From assembly GCF_001898315.1 (NCBI RefSeq), contig NZ_MKTQ01000014.1:553303-617302 (forward strand): a stretch of 64,000 nucleotides of DNA, written 5' to 3'. Position numbers and translations under genes: made by a program. The notes beneath the pieces are model-generated. The model was not told the origin of the DNA. It did not search any database and saw nothing but the letters and a program-made list of their open reading frames with translations. Position 1 is the first letter of the stretch. Every line of letters starts with the position of its first letter. Of the stretch, positions 50,219-63,599 are shown piece by piece. The stretch comes from Microbacterium sp. 70-16. GTDB lineage: Bacteria > Actinomycetota > Actinomycetes > Actinomycetales > Microbacteriaceae.

Positions 50219-51106
50219 CTACTCGCGTCCGAGGTCGCGGTGCTTCACCCGTACGGCTACACCCGGCACCTCCGCCAGCCGCTGGGCCAGTTCGATCGCG
50301 GTGACGACCGAGCGGTGCTTGCCGCCGGTGCACCCGACCGCAACGACGGAATGCCGCTTGTTCTCGCGCTGGTAGCCCTCCAGAACGGGGTGCAACGCGC
50401 GCGCATACGCGTCGATGAACTCCAGCGCTCCGGGCTGGGCGAGCACGTACTCGCGCACCTGTTCCTCTTCGCCGGTGTGCCCCTTCAGCTCGGGCACCCA
50501 GAACGGGTTCGGCAGGAACCGCATGTCGGCGACCATGTCGACGTCGGTGGGCAGCCCGTACTTGAACCCGAAGCTCATGACGGTGACGGTGTGCCGCGCC
50601 GCGCCCTCGTCGGTGAACAGGTCGACCACCCGCGTCGCGAGCTGATGGATGTTCAGCGCGCTCGTGTCGATCAGCATGTCGGCGCTCGCGCGGATGATCG
50701 ACACCCGCTCGCGCTCCCGCTGGATGCCATCGAGGATCGTCCCGTCACCCTGCAGCGGATGCGGGCGGCGCACCGACTCGAATCTCCGCACGAGCACGTC
50801 GTCGGAGGCATCCAGGAACAGGACGCGCAGCTGGCGGCCCGCGCGCAGCGCCGCGGCGATCGTGGGCAGTTCGGTGAACAGGTCGCGGCCACGCACGTCG
50901 ACGACGGCGGCGATCTTCGGCAGCGCACCGCCGGCAAGCTCCGACAGCTCGAGCAGAGGCCTCAGCATCTGCGGCGGGAGGTTGTCGACGACGTACCAGC
51001 CGAGGTCTTCGAGGGCGTTCGCCGCGGTCGTGCGGCCTGCCCCCGACATCCCCGTCACGATCAGGATCTCGCCAGGTGCCTGATCCTCTGCCACGTCTGC
51101 TCCCAC
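50219..51106 (-). CDS. rapZ: RapZ/YvcJ-family nucleotide-binding protein
   Basis: 295-residue P-loop protein. [21 protein letters not shown] is Walker [11 protein letters not shown] and [21 protein letters not shown] follow. [21 protein letters not shown] is the C-terminal phosphate-binding motif. In enterobacteria RapZ steers the small RNA controlling GlmS; in Gram-positives the homologue YvcJ hydrolyses GTP with unclear targets. GTG 51106 is used; a second GTG at 51094, giving (M)AEDQAPGEI and a GGGAGC site, is a real alternative. Between uvrC and whiA. Confidence 0.93.
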   Translation of the reverse strand: MGADVAEDQAPGEILIVTGMSGAGRTTAANALEDLGWYVVDNLPPQMLRPLLELSELAGGALPKIAAVVDVRGRDLFTELPTIAAALRAGRQLRVLFLDASDDVLVRRFESVRRPHPLQGDGTILDGIQRERERVSIIRASADMLIDTSALNIHQLATRVVDLFTDEGAARHTVTVMSFGFKYGLPTDVDMVADMRFLPNPFWVPELKGHTGEEEQVREYVLAQPGALEFIDAYARALHPVLEGYQRENKRHSVVAVGCTGGKHRSVVTAIELAQRLAEVPGVAVRVKHRDLGRE

Positions 51107-51136
51107 GCTCGGCCTGCTGTCGCCCGTCCGACCAGC

Positions 51137-53080
51137 CTATCGATTCGCGAGACGCTGCTCGATCGCGGCCGCCAGCTTCGGTCCGATGCCGGGCAGTTCG
51201 GTGATCTCGTCGGCAGTCGCCTTGCTGAGCGCTGTGACCGATCCGAAGTGCTTCAACAGCGCCTTGATGCGGGCTTCGCCCAGGCCCGGCACTTCGCTCA
51301 GCACCGTCGTGATGTCGCGTCGGCGCCGCTTGCGCTGGTGCGTGATCGCGAAGCGGTGTGCCTCGTCGCGCAGACGCTGGATCAGGTACAGCGCCTCCGA
51401 CGTGCGCGGCAGGATGACCGGATAGTCCTCCCCCGGCAGCCAGATCTCTTCGAGTCGCTTCGCGATGCCGCAGAGGGCGATCTCGGTGTGGCCGGCGTCG
51501 GCGAGGGCGCGGGCCGCCGCCGCGACCTGCGGAGCACCGCCGTCGACGACGAGCAGCTGCGGGCGGTAGGCGAACCGTGGGCGCTTGCGCTCGGTGACGA
51601 CCGGCCCCTCGACAGGCTCGGGGGCCAGGGTTCCAGTGGTCACTGAGCTTGTCGAGGGGCCGTCGGGGGCTTCAGAGGCGTCGGGGGCCTCGTCGCGGTC
51701 GACGTGGGCGAGGCGGCGTGTGAGCACCTGGTAGAGCGAGTCGGTGTCGTCGGTGGTCTCGGCGACGCTGAACGAGCGGTACTGGTCCTTGCGCGGCAGT
51801 CCGTCTTCGAAGACGACCATGGATGCCACGACGTTCGTCCCCGACAGGTGCGACACGTCGTAGCACTCGATCCGCAGCGGTGCCTCGTCAAGCCCCAGGG
51901 CGAGCTGCAGATCGGTCAGCGCCTTCGTGCGTGCCGTGTAGTCCGAAGTCCGCCGGGTCTTGTGCAGCATGAGCGCCTGCTGGGCGTTGAGCGTCGCCGT
52001 GCGCATCAGATCGGCCTTGCGGCCGCGCTGTGCGACCTGCAGGGTGACGCGCCGGCCACGGCGCTCTTGCAGCCATTGCTCGAGCTCGGCGGCGTCCTCC
52101 GGCATCGTCGGGACGAGCACCTGGCGCGGAATCTCGCCCGCCCCCGCCGACCCGTAGGTGCGCTGCAGCACCTGGTCGACGAGCTCTGCGCCCGAGATGT
52201 CGAGTTCCTTGTCGATCGTCGTCGCGCGCACCCCGCGCACGCGTCCGCCGCGGATCACAAAGTGCTGCACCGCGGCCGACAGCTCGTCCTCGGCGATGCC
52301 GAACAGGTCGGCGTCGGTGTCTTCCGCGAGCACGAGTGAGCTGCGACTGAGGACGGCGTCGATCGACTGCAGCCGGTCGCGGTAGACGGCCGCCGACTCG
52401 TAGTCCATGGCGGCGGATGCCTCACGCATCCGCGTCGTCAGTTCGCGTGTGAACCGCGCGTCGCCGCCCGACATGAACGCGACGAAGTCGTCGACGATCG
52501 CGCGGTGCTCTTCGACCGTCACCTTCATCGAGCACGGGCCGCCGCAACGGCCGATCTGACCGGGGAAGCACGGGCGGCCGGTGGCCATGGCCTTCTTGTA
52601 CGAGGCATCCGAACAGGTGCGGATCGGGAAGACCTTGATCATCAGGTCGATCGTGTCGTGCACAGCCCACACTTTGGGGTACGGGCCGAAGTAGCGGGCG
52701 CCGGGGATGCGCCGGTTGCGCGTGACGATGACGCGCGGCGCCTCGTCGCCGAGGGTGATCGCCATGTAGGGGTAGGACTTGTCGTCCTTGTACCGCACGT
52801 TGAACGGCGGCGAGAACTCCTGGATCCACATGTACTCGAGCTGCAGCGACTCTACGTCGCTGGCGACGACGGTCCACTCCACCGACGTCGCGGTCGTCAC
52901 CATGCGGCGCGTGCGCTCGTGCAGCGTGTGCAGCGGCGCGAAGTAGTTCGACAGCCGCGCGCGCAAGTTCTTCGCCTTGCCGACGTACAGCACGCGGCCG
53001 TCGGCATCGCGGAAGCGGTAGACGCCGGGCTGGGTGGGGATCTCTCCCTGCTTCGGCTTGTAGGGCAGTTGGTTCGCCAT
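51137..53080 (-). CDS. uvrC: Excinuclease ABC subunit C
   Basis: 647-residue UvrC, making both incisions around DNA damage with UvrB. The GIY-YIG domain ([21 protein letters not shown], about 13-33) is followed by a Cys cluster ([13 protein letters not shown]), the UvrB-binding UVR motif ([19 protein letters not shown]), an RNase H-like domain ([19 protein letters not shown]) and C-terminal helix-hairpin-helix pairs. Residues about 474-493 ([20 protein letters not shown]) come from an inserted palindromic repeat that keeps the frame. ATG 53080 lies 1 nt after the uvrA stop. Confidence 0.96.
   Translation of the reverse strand: MANQLPYKPKQGEIPTQPGVYRFRDADGRVLYVGKAKNLRARLSNYFAPLHTLHERTRRMVTTATSVEWTVVASDVESLQLEYMWIQEFSPPFNVRYKDDKSYPYMAITLGDEAPRVIVTRNRRIPGARYFGPYPKVWAVHDTIDLMIKVFPIRTCSDASYKKAMATGRPCFPGQIGRCGGPCSMKVTVEEHRAIVDDFVAFMSGGDARFTRELTTRMREASAAMDYESAAVYRDRLQSIDAVLSRSSLVLAEDTDADLFGIAEDELSAAVQHFVIRGGRVRGVRATTIDKELDISGAELVDQVLQRTYGSAGAGEIPRQVLVPTMPEDAAELEQWLQERRGRRVTLQVAQRGRKADLMRTATLNAQQALMLHKTRRTSDYTARTKALTDLQLALGLDEAPLRIECYDVSHLSGTNVVASMVVFEDGLPRKDQYRSFSVAETTDDTDSLYQVLTRRLAHVDRDEAPDASEAPDGPSTSSVTTGTLAPEPVEGPVVTERKRPRFAYRPQLLVVDGGAPQVAAAARALADAGHTEIALCGIAKRLEEIWLPGEDYPVILPRTSEALYLIQRLRDEAHRFAITHQRKRRRRDITTVLSEVPGLGEARIKALLKHFGSVTALSKATADEITELPGIGPKLAAAIEQRLANR
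51603..51661. repeat. Palindromic repeat inside uvrC
   Basis: Arms GGCCCCTCGACAGGCTC and GAGCTTGTCGAGGGGCC form a 17-bp inverted repeat with one mismatch around a 25-nt centre. It is read in frame as about 20 residues of UvrC. The first 28 nt recur exactly at 59365-59392. Confidence 0.8.
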
Positions 53081-53081
53081 C

Positions 53082-55964
<2,883 letters not shown>

Positions 55965-55970
55965 CGGACA

Positions 55971-55976
55971 AGTCTA
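55971..55976 (-). promoter_or_regulatory. -10 element of uvrA
   Basis: TAGACT on the minus strand, six bases before GTG 55964. No LexA-like palindrome recognised nearby. Confidence 0.6.
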
Positions 55977-56042
55977 GGTCGGGCCTCGGACATGGGTCTC
56001 GGGCTTCGCTTCCGGCGGAGCCTCGGGCCGCTCCCCCCGGCG

Positions 56043-56480
56043 CTACGCGATGCGCCGGCCGGCGAAGGGGGCGAGGCCGTCGCGGACGGCCGCGACCTGC
56101 GCGACGGACATCCCGGTGGCCTCCATGACCCGGCCGGGCACGTCGAGCGCCTGCGCGCGCAGCGCGCGGCCCGCGTCTGTGAGCCCGAGTTCGAGCACGC
56201 GCTCGTCGCTCGCGCTGCGGGCGCGGGTCACGAGTCCCTGGGCTTCGAGGCGCTTGACGAGCGGCGACAGGGTCGCCGACTCCATCGCGAGCTCGTCGGC
56301 GAGCTCGCCGAGCGCGCGCGGCGCGCGCTCCCACAGCGCCAGCATGACGAGGTACTGCGGATGCGTGAGCCCCAGCGGCTCGAGGATCGGCCGATAGATC
56401 GCGACCACATTCCGTGCCGCCGTCACGAGGGCGAAGCACAGCTGGTTGTCGAGCTTCAGGAGTTCGTCACGGGCATCCAC
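56043..56480 (-). CDS. MarR-family regulator, OhrR-like
   Basis: 145-residue winged-helix repressor. LKLDNQLCFALVTAARNVV places a cysteine at position 15, the peroxide-sensing Cys of the OhrR subgroup. LGLTHPQYLVMLALWERAP and MESATLSPLVKRLEAQGLVTRARS form the DNA-binding domain, and DERVLELGLTDAGR the wing. Predicted to sense organic hydroperoxides. No ohr gene is adjacent; instead it is divergent from a small CxxC protein and shares a palindromic operator with it. TAGGAT six bases before GTG 56480 supports the start. Confidence 0.87.
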   Translation of the reverse strand: MDARDELLKLDNQLCFALVTAARNVVAIYRPILEPLGLTHPQYLVMLALWERAPRALGELADELAMESATLSPLVKRLEAQGLVTRARSASDERVLELGLTDAGRALRAQALDVPGRVMEATGMSVAQVAAVRDGLAPFAGRRIA

Positions 56481-56486
56481 GCACCC

Positions 56487-56492
56487 ATCCTA
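56487..56492 (-). promoter_or_regulatory. -10 element of the OhrR-like gene
   Basis: TAGGAT on the minus strand, six bases before GTG 56480; predicted leaderless. Confidence 0.55.
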
Positions 56493-56500
56493 CCCAATTA

Positions 56501-56514
56501 CTTAGTACGCTAAG
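56501..56514. promoter_or_regulatory. Probable OhrR-like operator
   Basis: CTTAG-TACG-CTAAG, a 5+5 bp palindrome with a 4-nt centre. It covers the expected -35 of the regulator gene and overlaps the -10 of the divergent small gene, so one bound dimer could block both promoters. Confidence 0.5.
56506..56511 (+). promoter_or_regulatory. -10 element of the small CxxC gene
   Basis: TACGCT seven bases before ATG 56519, inside the palindromic operator. Predicted leaderless. Confidence 0.5.
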
Positions 56515-56518
56515 GATC

Positions 56519-56755
56519 ATGACGCAGCGAGACGACGACCGACCGCCCCTGCGGGAACGCGTGCGCGAGGCCGGTGGCTGGTACTCCTACCTGAACAGCA
56601 GACTGATCCGGTTCGCCGGCCCCGCGTCGGTCGGGCCCTACGACACCGAGCCCGAGCCGGTGCGCACCGAGCGCGCCTGCCCGTTGTGCGGGCATCCGAT
56701 GTCACAGCACACGTTCGACCGCTCGGGGCCCAAGCCCCTCATGCACTGCCCGTGA
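56519..56755 (+). CDS. Small hypothetical protein with CxxC/His motif
   Basis: 78-residue protein not recognised. It is hydrophilic, with a basic and acidic N-terminus and a central WYSYLNSRLIRFAGPASVG segment. The C-terminal ACPLCGHPMSQHTFDR and MHCP give Cys-x2-Cys, three His and a final Cys, which could bind zinc or be redox active. Transcribed divergently from an OhrR-like repressor whose probable operator overlaps its promoter, so it may be peroxide-induced. ATG 56519 is chosen because of the TACGCT hexamer. A 14-nt tandem repeat begins at its stop codon. Confidence 0.7.
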   Translation: MTQRDDDRPPLRERVREAGGWYSYLNSRLIRFAGPASVGPYDTEPEPVRTERACPLCGHPMSQHTFDRSGPKPLMHCP

Positions 56756-56809
56756 TCCGCTGCCTCTGATCCACTGTCGAGGATCCACTGCCTCTGATCC
56801 ACTGCCCGG
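56754..56809. repeat. 14-nt tandem repeat, four units
   Basis: Four consecutive 14-nt units, each GATCC(G/A)CTG followed by five variable bases: units 1 and 3 end CCTCT, unit 2 ends TCGAG, unit 4 ends CCCGG. A degenerate fifth unit (56740-56753) lies in the 3' end of the upstream gene. Confidence 0.85.
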
Positions 56810-56826
56810 CAGTCGGCGCCGACCGC

Positions 56827-57247
56827 TCAGCCGATCGTGATCGAGCCGTCGTCGCCGATCGGCCACCCCGGGTTGACGGCAACCTCCCACGGGTGACCGT
56901 CCGGATCGACGAACACGCCGGAGTACCCACCCCATTCGGTCGCAGCTGCGGGCCAGGCGACCCGCGCGCCCGCGGCGAGTGCGTCGGCCAGGATCGCATC
57001 GACTTCAGGCTCCGTCCGCACGTTGTGCGCGAGCGTGATCCCGCCCAGCCTCCCCCGTCGGCGACTCCCGAATCTGCGGCCAGGGCCGCACGAGACCACA
57101 GCGCGACGACCATGCCGCCCGCCTGGAAGAACGCAACCTTTCCCGCGACGGACGACGGATGCGGCTGCCAGCCGATCGCACGGTAGAACGCGATCGCCCG
57201 ATCGAGCTCGGCGACCCCGGGAGTGACGAGGCTGACGCGCTGGTCCG

Positions 57248-57251
<4 letters not shown>
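56827..57251 (-). pseudogene. VOC-family protein, apparently frameshifted
   Basis: Two frames together make one glyoxalase/VOC-fold protein. The first (57251 down to about 57045) reads RVSLVTPGVAELDRAIAFY and ends GGMVVALWSRAALAADSGVA. The second (to 56827) reads GGITLAHNVRTEPEVDAILA, then VFVDPDGHPWEVAVNPGWP. The join falls at TGGGCGGG on the minus strand (about 57040-57047); one extra G there would restore GGWGGITL, the family sequence. No ATG or GTG begins the first part; a CTG overlapping the uvrB stop is the only candidate. Either a real pseudogene or a one-base sequencing error in a G-rich run. Confidence 0.75.
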
Positions 57252-59329
<2,078 letters not shown>

Positions 59330-59335
59330 CTTTCC

Positions 59336-59341
59336 AGCGTA
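59336..59341 (-). promoter_or_regulatory. -10 element of uvrB
   Basis: TACGCT on the minus strand, six bases before ATG 59329. Confidence 0.5.
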
Positions 59342-59364
59342 GGCGTGGGCACCGACATCGGGGC

Positions 59365-59392
59365 GGCCCCTCGACAGGCTCGGGGGCCAGGG
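59365..59392. repeat. Half copy of the uvrC palindromic repeat
   Basis: 28 nt beginning GGCCCCTCGACAGGCTCGGG, identical to the left part of the uvrC element (51603-51630). It lies between the divergent uvrB and DUF4126 promoters; the second arm is missing. Confidence 0.75.
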
Positions 59393-59397
59393 GTGTC

Positions 59398-59403
59398 TAC
59401 GCT
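59398..59403 (+). promoter_or_regulatory. -10 element of the DUF4126 gene
   Basis: TACGCT six bases before ATG 59410; predicted leaderless. Confidence 0.5.
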
Positions 59404-59409
59404 GGGGGC

Positions 59410-60012
59410 ATGCTGGAGTTCGTCGTCGGATCGAGCCTCGCGGCCTCGGCGGGCCTGAATGCCTGGATGCCGCTGTTCGTGCTCGGCATCCTCGATCGGT
59501 TCCTGTCCGGATTCGACCTGCCCGCGGGCTGGGCGTGGCTCTCCAGCGACACGGCGCTGTGGATCGTCGGGGCGCTGCTGGTCGTCGAGATCGTCGCCGA
59601 CAAGATCCCCGCCGTCGACTCGGTCAACGATGTGATCCAGACCGTGGTGCGCCCGGCCTCGGGCGGCATCGCGTTCGGTGCGGGCGCGAGCGCGCAGGCC
59701 GTCACCGATCCGACGCATCTGTTCGAGAACGGTGCGTGGGTGCCGATCGTCGTGGGGATCGTGATCGCGCTGGTCGTGCATGGTGCGAAGGCGACGCTGC
59801 GACCTGTCGCCAACGTCGCGACCGCCGGGCTCGCCGCGCCCGCACTGTCGACCGCCGAGGATGCGTCGTCACTCGCCCTAGCCGTGACGGCGATCGTGGT
59901 GCCGATCGTCGCGGGCATCCTGCTGATCGCGCTCGTCGTCCTGATCATCGTGCTGCTCGTGCGCCGCCGGCGGCGTCGCGCCGCGGCGAAGGCGTCTGCG
60001 GCCGCGCCCTGA
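59410..60012 (+). CDS. DUF4126-family membrane protein
   Basis: 200-residue protein with about five membrane helices and a basic C-tail ([11 protein letters not shown]). [37 protein letters not shown] and [10 protein letters not shown] are typical of the DUF4126 family, which is widespread and uncharacterised. ATG 59410 is preceded by TACGCT at the leaderless spacing. Convergent and directly abutting coaE, whose stop codon begins at the next base. Confidence 0.82.
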   Translation: MLEFVVGSSLAASAGLNAWMPLFVLGILDRFLSGFDLPAGWAWLSSDTALWIVGALLVVEIVADKIPAVDSVNDVIQTVVRPASGGIAFGAGASAQAVTDPTHLFENGAWVPIVVGIVIALVVHGAKATLRPVANVATAGLAAPALSTAEDASSLALAVTAIVVPIVAGILLIALVVLIIVLLVRRRRRRAAAKASAAAP

Positions 60013-60630
60013 CTACTGCAGAGCGACGGATGCCTCGGCGCGCAGCCGTTCCCAGAGCGCGTCGGTCTGCGCGAGCGTGTGCTCGATCGTCCCCGACGTG
60101 TCGATGACGACATCCGCGACAGCGCGGCGCTGCTCATCGCTGACCTGCGACGCGATGCGCGCCGCCGCCTCGGGCTCGCTGAGCCCGCGCAGTGCGACCA
60201 GGCGCTCTGCCCGCAGCGACGCGGGCGCGTCGGCGACGACGATGAGCTGCCACGGGTCGTCGACGCGTGCTTCGACCAGCAGCGGCACGTCATAGACGAC
60301 CACCGCACCGGGATCTGCGGCGAACGCCTGCGCGAAGCGGCGTGCCGACTCCTCCCGCACGGCGGGATGCACGATCGCGTTGAGGCGCGCGAGGGCATCC
60401 GCATCGCCGAACACGCGCGCGCCGAGCGCGGCACGGTCGAGCGCACCGCCCTCGCCGATGACGTCGGCGCCGAAGGCATCCGCGATCGCCTCGAGCACCG
60501 CCGACCCCGGCGCCTGCACCTCGCGCACGATCGCATCGGCGTCGACGATCACCGCGCCGTGCTCAGCGAGGCGGCGCGCGATCGTGGACTTGCCCGACGC
60601 GATTCCGCCCGTCAGTGCGATCAGAGGCAT
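60013..60630 (-). CDS. coaE: Dephospho-CoA kinase
   Basis: 205-residue P-loop kinase for the last step of CoA synthesis. LIALTGGIASGKSTIARRL is the start and Walker A, VIVDADAIVREVQAPG carries the conserved Asp, LARLNAIVHPAVR and VYDVPLLVEA follow in family order. ATG 60630 gives the standard N-terminus; the open frame upstream runs into the GGDEF-like gene in another frame. It is often near rpsA and uvrB in actinobacteria, as here. Confidence 0.94.
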   Translation of the reverse strand: MPLIALTGGIASGKSTIARRLAEHGAVIVDADAIVREVQAPGSAVLEAIADAFGADVIGEGGALDRAALGARVFGDADALARLNAIVHPAVREESARRFAQAFAADPGAVVVYDVPLLVEARVDDPWQLIVVADAPASLRAERLVALRGLSEPEAAARIASQVSDEQRRAVADVVIDTSGTIEHTLAQTDALWERLRAEASVALQ

Positions 60631-60643
60631 GCCGATCAGCCTG

Positions 60644-61816
60644 TCACGACGCCCGTGAGGCGTCGAGCACGACGGACGCTCCCGGCGTGTCGGCGGCCCG
60701 CTGCGCCGCGGCGCGCGCACCAGCGAGCAGCCGGTCGACGTCGTACCCGGCATCCTCGGTCACCGCGACGCCGACACTGACGAACGGGAACAGACCGGAT
60801 GCCGCGCCGGCGAGCTCTTCGGTGCAGCCGCGGTAGATCGTCGCCGCGAGGCGGCGCGCGTCGGCCGCCGTGGCCGCGACAGCACAGACGACGAGCCGCC
60901 CGTCGCCGTCTTCGCCGACGATCGACGAGGCGGGCGCGTAGCGGCGGACGGCGAGACGGTACGCGGAGTTGACGTCGTCGGCGGCTTCGGGCCCGAACGC
61001 CCCGCGGATCCGGGCGATGCCGTCGATGTCGATGACGACGAGCGCGATGCCCTCCGACCGCCACGATGCACGCTCGACGATGTCGGCGCCGGCGCCGGCG
61101 AACGTGCGCGCGAGCAGAATGCCGTCGGCGGCGACCCCGCCCCGCGTGAGCCACGCGTAGCGCTGCCGGGAGGTGCGGTTCGCGCGCAACACCGACGTGA
61201 CGATGACCGCGACCATCGTGAGCACGACCGTCACGATGTTCGCGGCGGTCGGCCCGAACCACTGCTGGAACACGGCGCTCTCGGGGCCGGCAATGACGAA
61301 GACCATCAGCCGGACGGCGTAGAACAGCGCCGCCGCCAGCAACACGGCCGCGAAGGCCCACGAGCTGCGGATCAGTCGCAGCGGCGCGCGCAGGGCCTCC
61401 ACCGCGGCTGCGATGAACAGCACGACGAGACTCGCCGCCATCACCGGCCACCCGCCCCAGCCGTCCGGCTGCGCCGCGTCGATCAGGGCGGCGGCGAAAG
61501 TCGCGACGGCACCGACAGCAACGACGACGGCCGGGGTGCGCAGCGCGCGGTCGCTGAACTGCCGCGACCCCAGCCACACGAACCCCGGCACGAGCACGAA
61601 CATGACGTTGCCGACGGCGATCGCGAACGTGCCGCCCACTCCGGCCGCCCAGGCCGCGTACGCGAGGGTCGCGGAGAGGCCGCAGAAGTACCCGGTCGCC
61701 CAGAGCCGGCCCGGCCCGGTGTCTCGACGGATGACGGTCTCCAGGATGAACGCGATGCTCGCAACCGCCCCCACGAGGGCGGTCATGAACGCTGCCGTGT
61801 ACTCGTCGAGGGTCAT
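60644..61816 (-). CDS. Membrane protein with degenerate GGDEF domain
   Basis: 390-residue protein. The first 215 residues hold about six or seven helices; the rest resembles a diguanylate cyclase domain. ALVVIDIDGIARIRGAFGPE matches the usual start of GGDEF domains, but the signature position reads IVGEDGDGRLVV rather than GGDEF, so the active-site residues are lost and catalysis is unlikely; no RxxD inhibitory site is seen. It could bind nucleotide or act as a scaffold. ATG 61816 overlaps the upstream kinase stop by 4 nt, suggesting they function together. Confidence 0.78.
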   Translation of the reverse strand: MTLDEYTAAFMTALVGAVASIAFILETVIRRDTGPGRLWATGYFCGLSATLAYAAWAAGVGGTFAIAVGNVMFVLVPGFVWLGSRQFSDRALRTPAVVVAVGAVATFAAALIDAAQPDGWGGWPVMAASLVVLFIAAAVEALRAPLRLIRSSWAFAAVLLAAALFYAVRLMVFVIAGPESAVFQQWFGPTAANIVTVVLTMVAVIVTSVLRANRTSRQRYAWLTRGGVAADGILLARTFAGAGADIVERASWRSEGIALVVIDIDGIARIRGAFGPEAADDVNSAYRLAVRRYAPASSIVGEDGDGRLVVCAVAATAADARRLAATIYRGCTEELAGAASGLFPFVSVGVAVTEDAGYDVDRLLAGARAAAQRAADTPGASVVLDASRAS

Positions 61817-63477
61817 CGGGGCATCCTCGTCTGTGCGCTCGCGGGCAGCTCGATGATGAACGTCGTTCCGGTGCCGGGCTCGGACTCCACGCTCATGCGC
61901 CCGTCGTGCGCGGCGATGATGTCGTGGCTGATCGACAGCCCCAGGCCGCTGCCGGCGACGTCTTCCGACGCGCGGAAGAACCGGTCGAAGACGTGCTCCT
62001 GATCGGCGGGCGAGATCCCGATGCCGGTGTCGCGCACCTCGATGCGCGTCGTCTCGCCGTCGGTGCTCACCGAGAGGTCGATGGCACCGCCGTCACGGTT
62101 GAACTTGATCGCGTTGCTGAGCAGGTTGTCGACAACCTGCCGCAGGCGGCCCGGGTCGGCGAGAGCCGTCGCACTGTCGGCGCCGCTGGTCGTCACCTTG
62201 ATGACGCGCTCGTCGGCGAGCGGGCTGAGCGCGACCACCGACGCCCGCACGATCTCGACGACATCCGTCTCACGAGGGTGGACGGCCGCTTCGACCGACC
62301 GCACCGAACGACGTGAGGCCGAGAGGATGTCCGCGACGATCGCGAGCAGGCGCTCACCGCTGCGGAACGCGTTGTCGACGTAGCGGTGTGCCCGCTCGGG
62401 GACGTCCTCTTCATCCAGCGCGAGCTCGAGATAGCCGAGCACCGACGTCAGCGGCGTACGCAGCTCGTGCGACACCGAGGCGACCAGATCGTCGCGTGAG
62501 CGCAGCGCTTCGCGTTCAGCGGTCACATCGCGCGCGACGACGACGGCGCCCGAGTCGGCTCCGCGGTGGTCGATGAGCCGGCGCGCCGTGAACGTCAGTG
62601 CGGTGCGGCGCCCCTCGGCATCCTCCGACCACACCACGACGTCCTCGAACGACTCACCACGGCGGGCGCGGGCGAGCGGGTGATCCTGTTCGGGCAGCTC
62701 AGTGCAGCCATCCTCGGCACGCAGCAGCGTCGTCGCGGAGTCCCCGTGCAAGCCCGGAACGGCGCTGCTGATGCGCCCCGCCGCGTCGTTCTCGTACACG
62801 ATGTCACCGCCGACCGAGAGCCGCACGACGCCGAAGTCGACGGTGTCGAGCACTTCCGCGACCATCTGCTCCTGCCGCACGGCCGCCGACCGCGCGAAGG
62901 CGAGCCGCGCGGCCTGCGCGTCGAGCAGCTCACGCTGCGCAGCGAAGCGGCGCGTCGACGAGTATGCAGCGATGCTGAGCGCGACGACCACGAGCGGCAG
63001 CAGCAGCGTCGTGAAGCCCCAGTGCGACGCCGGCCCGAAGCCCACCGTCGCCCAGTACGTCGCCGGGATCGCGATACAGCTGAAGATGAGACCGGCACGG
63101 CCGAGTGTGGCCAGCCACATCGCCGGCAGCGCCCACAGCAGGCCGAGGCCGCCCGCCGGGTCCGACACCCGCAGCAGCGCGATCGCCGCGATGTCCGCGA
63201 TCGGCACGACCGCGATCCACTCGGGGCGCAGCCGCTCCCACGGCACCGACATCGTGGCGATGGCGCACACGATGAGCCCCAACGTGCCGAGGGCGAACAG
63301 GCCGGCGTCGGGAAGTGTGCCCAGGCTCAGCCCGATCATGAACAGCAGCACGACGGTGCCGCTGAGCAGCAACTGGCTGCCGGCGGTGACCCGATCGCGC
63401 GGGTCGGCGCGCAGGATGCCACGGCGCATCATCCGCCGGGCTCCGCCGGGCGCCTTCTCCGAGACGGCCCGCATCAT
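61813..63477 (-). CDS. Membrane sensor histidine kinase with PAS domain
   Basis: 554-residue kinase. About six membrane helices (about 30-175) form the sensor region, then a short coiled linker, a PAS-like domain (about 205-315) and a HisKA/HATPase core. SVSHELRTPLTSVLGYLEL holds the phosphorylated His (about 337); DNLLSNAIKFN, DTGIGIS and GSGLGLSISHDIIAAH are the N, G1 and G2 boxes. No response regulator is in the window. A TTG at 63483 and two ATGs (63477, 63474) are possible; 63477 has GAGGAG ten bases before it. Coupled to the GGDEF-like gene. Confidence 0.9.
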   Translation of the reverse strand: MMRAVSEKAPGGARRMMRRGILRADPRDRVTAGSQLLLSGTVVLLFMIGLSLGTLPDAGLFALGTLGLIVCAIATMSVPWERLRPEWIAVVPIADIAAIALLRVSDPAGGLGLLWALPAMWLATLGRAGLIFSCIAIPATYWATVGFGPASHWGFTTLLLPLVVVALSIAAYSSTRRFAAQRELLDAQAARLAFARSAAVRQEQMVAEVLDTVDFGVVRLSVGGDIVYENDAAGRISSAVPGLHGDSATTLLRAEDGCTELPEQDHPLARARRGESFEDVVVWSEDAEGRRTALTFTARRLIDHRGADSGAVVVARDVTAEREALRSRDDLVASVSHELRTPLTSVLGYLELALDEEDVPERAHRYVDNAFRSGERLLAIVADILSASRRSVRSVEAAVHPRETDVVEIVRASVVALSPLADERVIKVTTSGADSATALADPGRLRQVVDNLLSNAIKFNRDGGAIDLSVSTDGETTRIEVRDTGIGISPADQEHVFDRFFRASEDVAGSGLGLSISHDIIAAHDGRMSVESEPGTGTTFIIELPASAQTRMPR

Positions 63478-63544
63478 TGGCAACTCACTCCTCGACGTTA
63501 GCGCGCACAGGCATCCACTCGGACCGTGCCATGACCGAAAGCGC

Positions 63545-63582
63545 GAAACGGGGCCGGGGCCCGAAGGCTCCGACCCCGTTTC
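63545..63582 (-). terminator. Hairpin terminator after rpsA
   Basis: GAAACGGGG(T/C)CGG arms pair around a small GGCC/TTCG-type loop, 18 nt past the rpsA stop. The T-run is poor, but the stem is 13 bp, so termination before the kinase gene is likely. Confidence 0.65.
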
Positions 63583-63599
63583 GGGTGTTTGTCAGTCGA

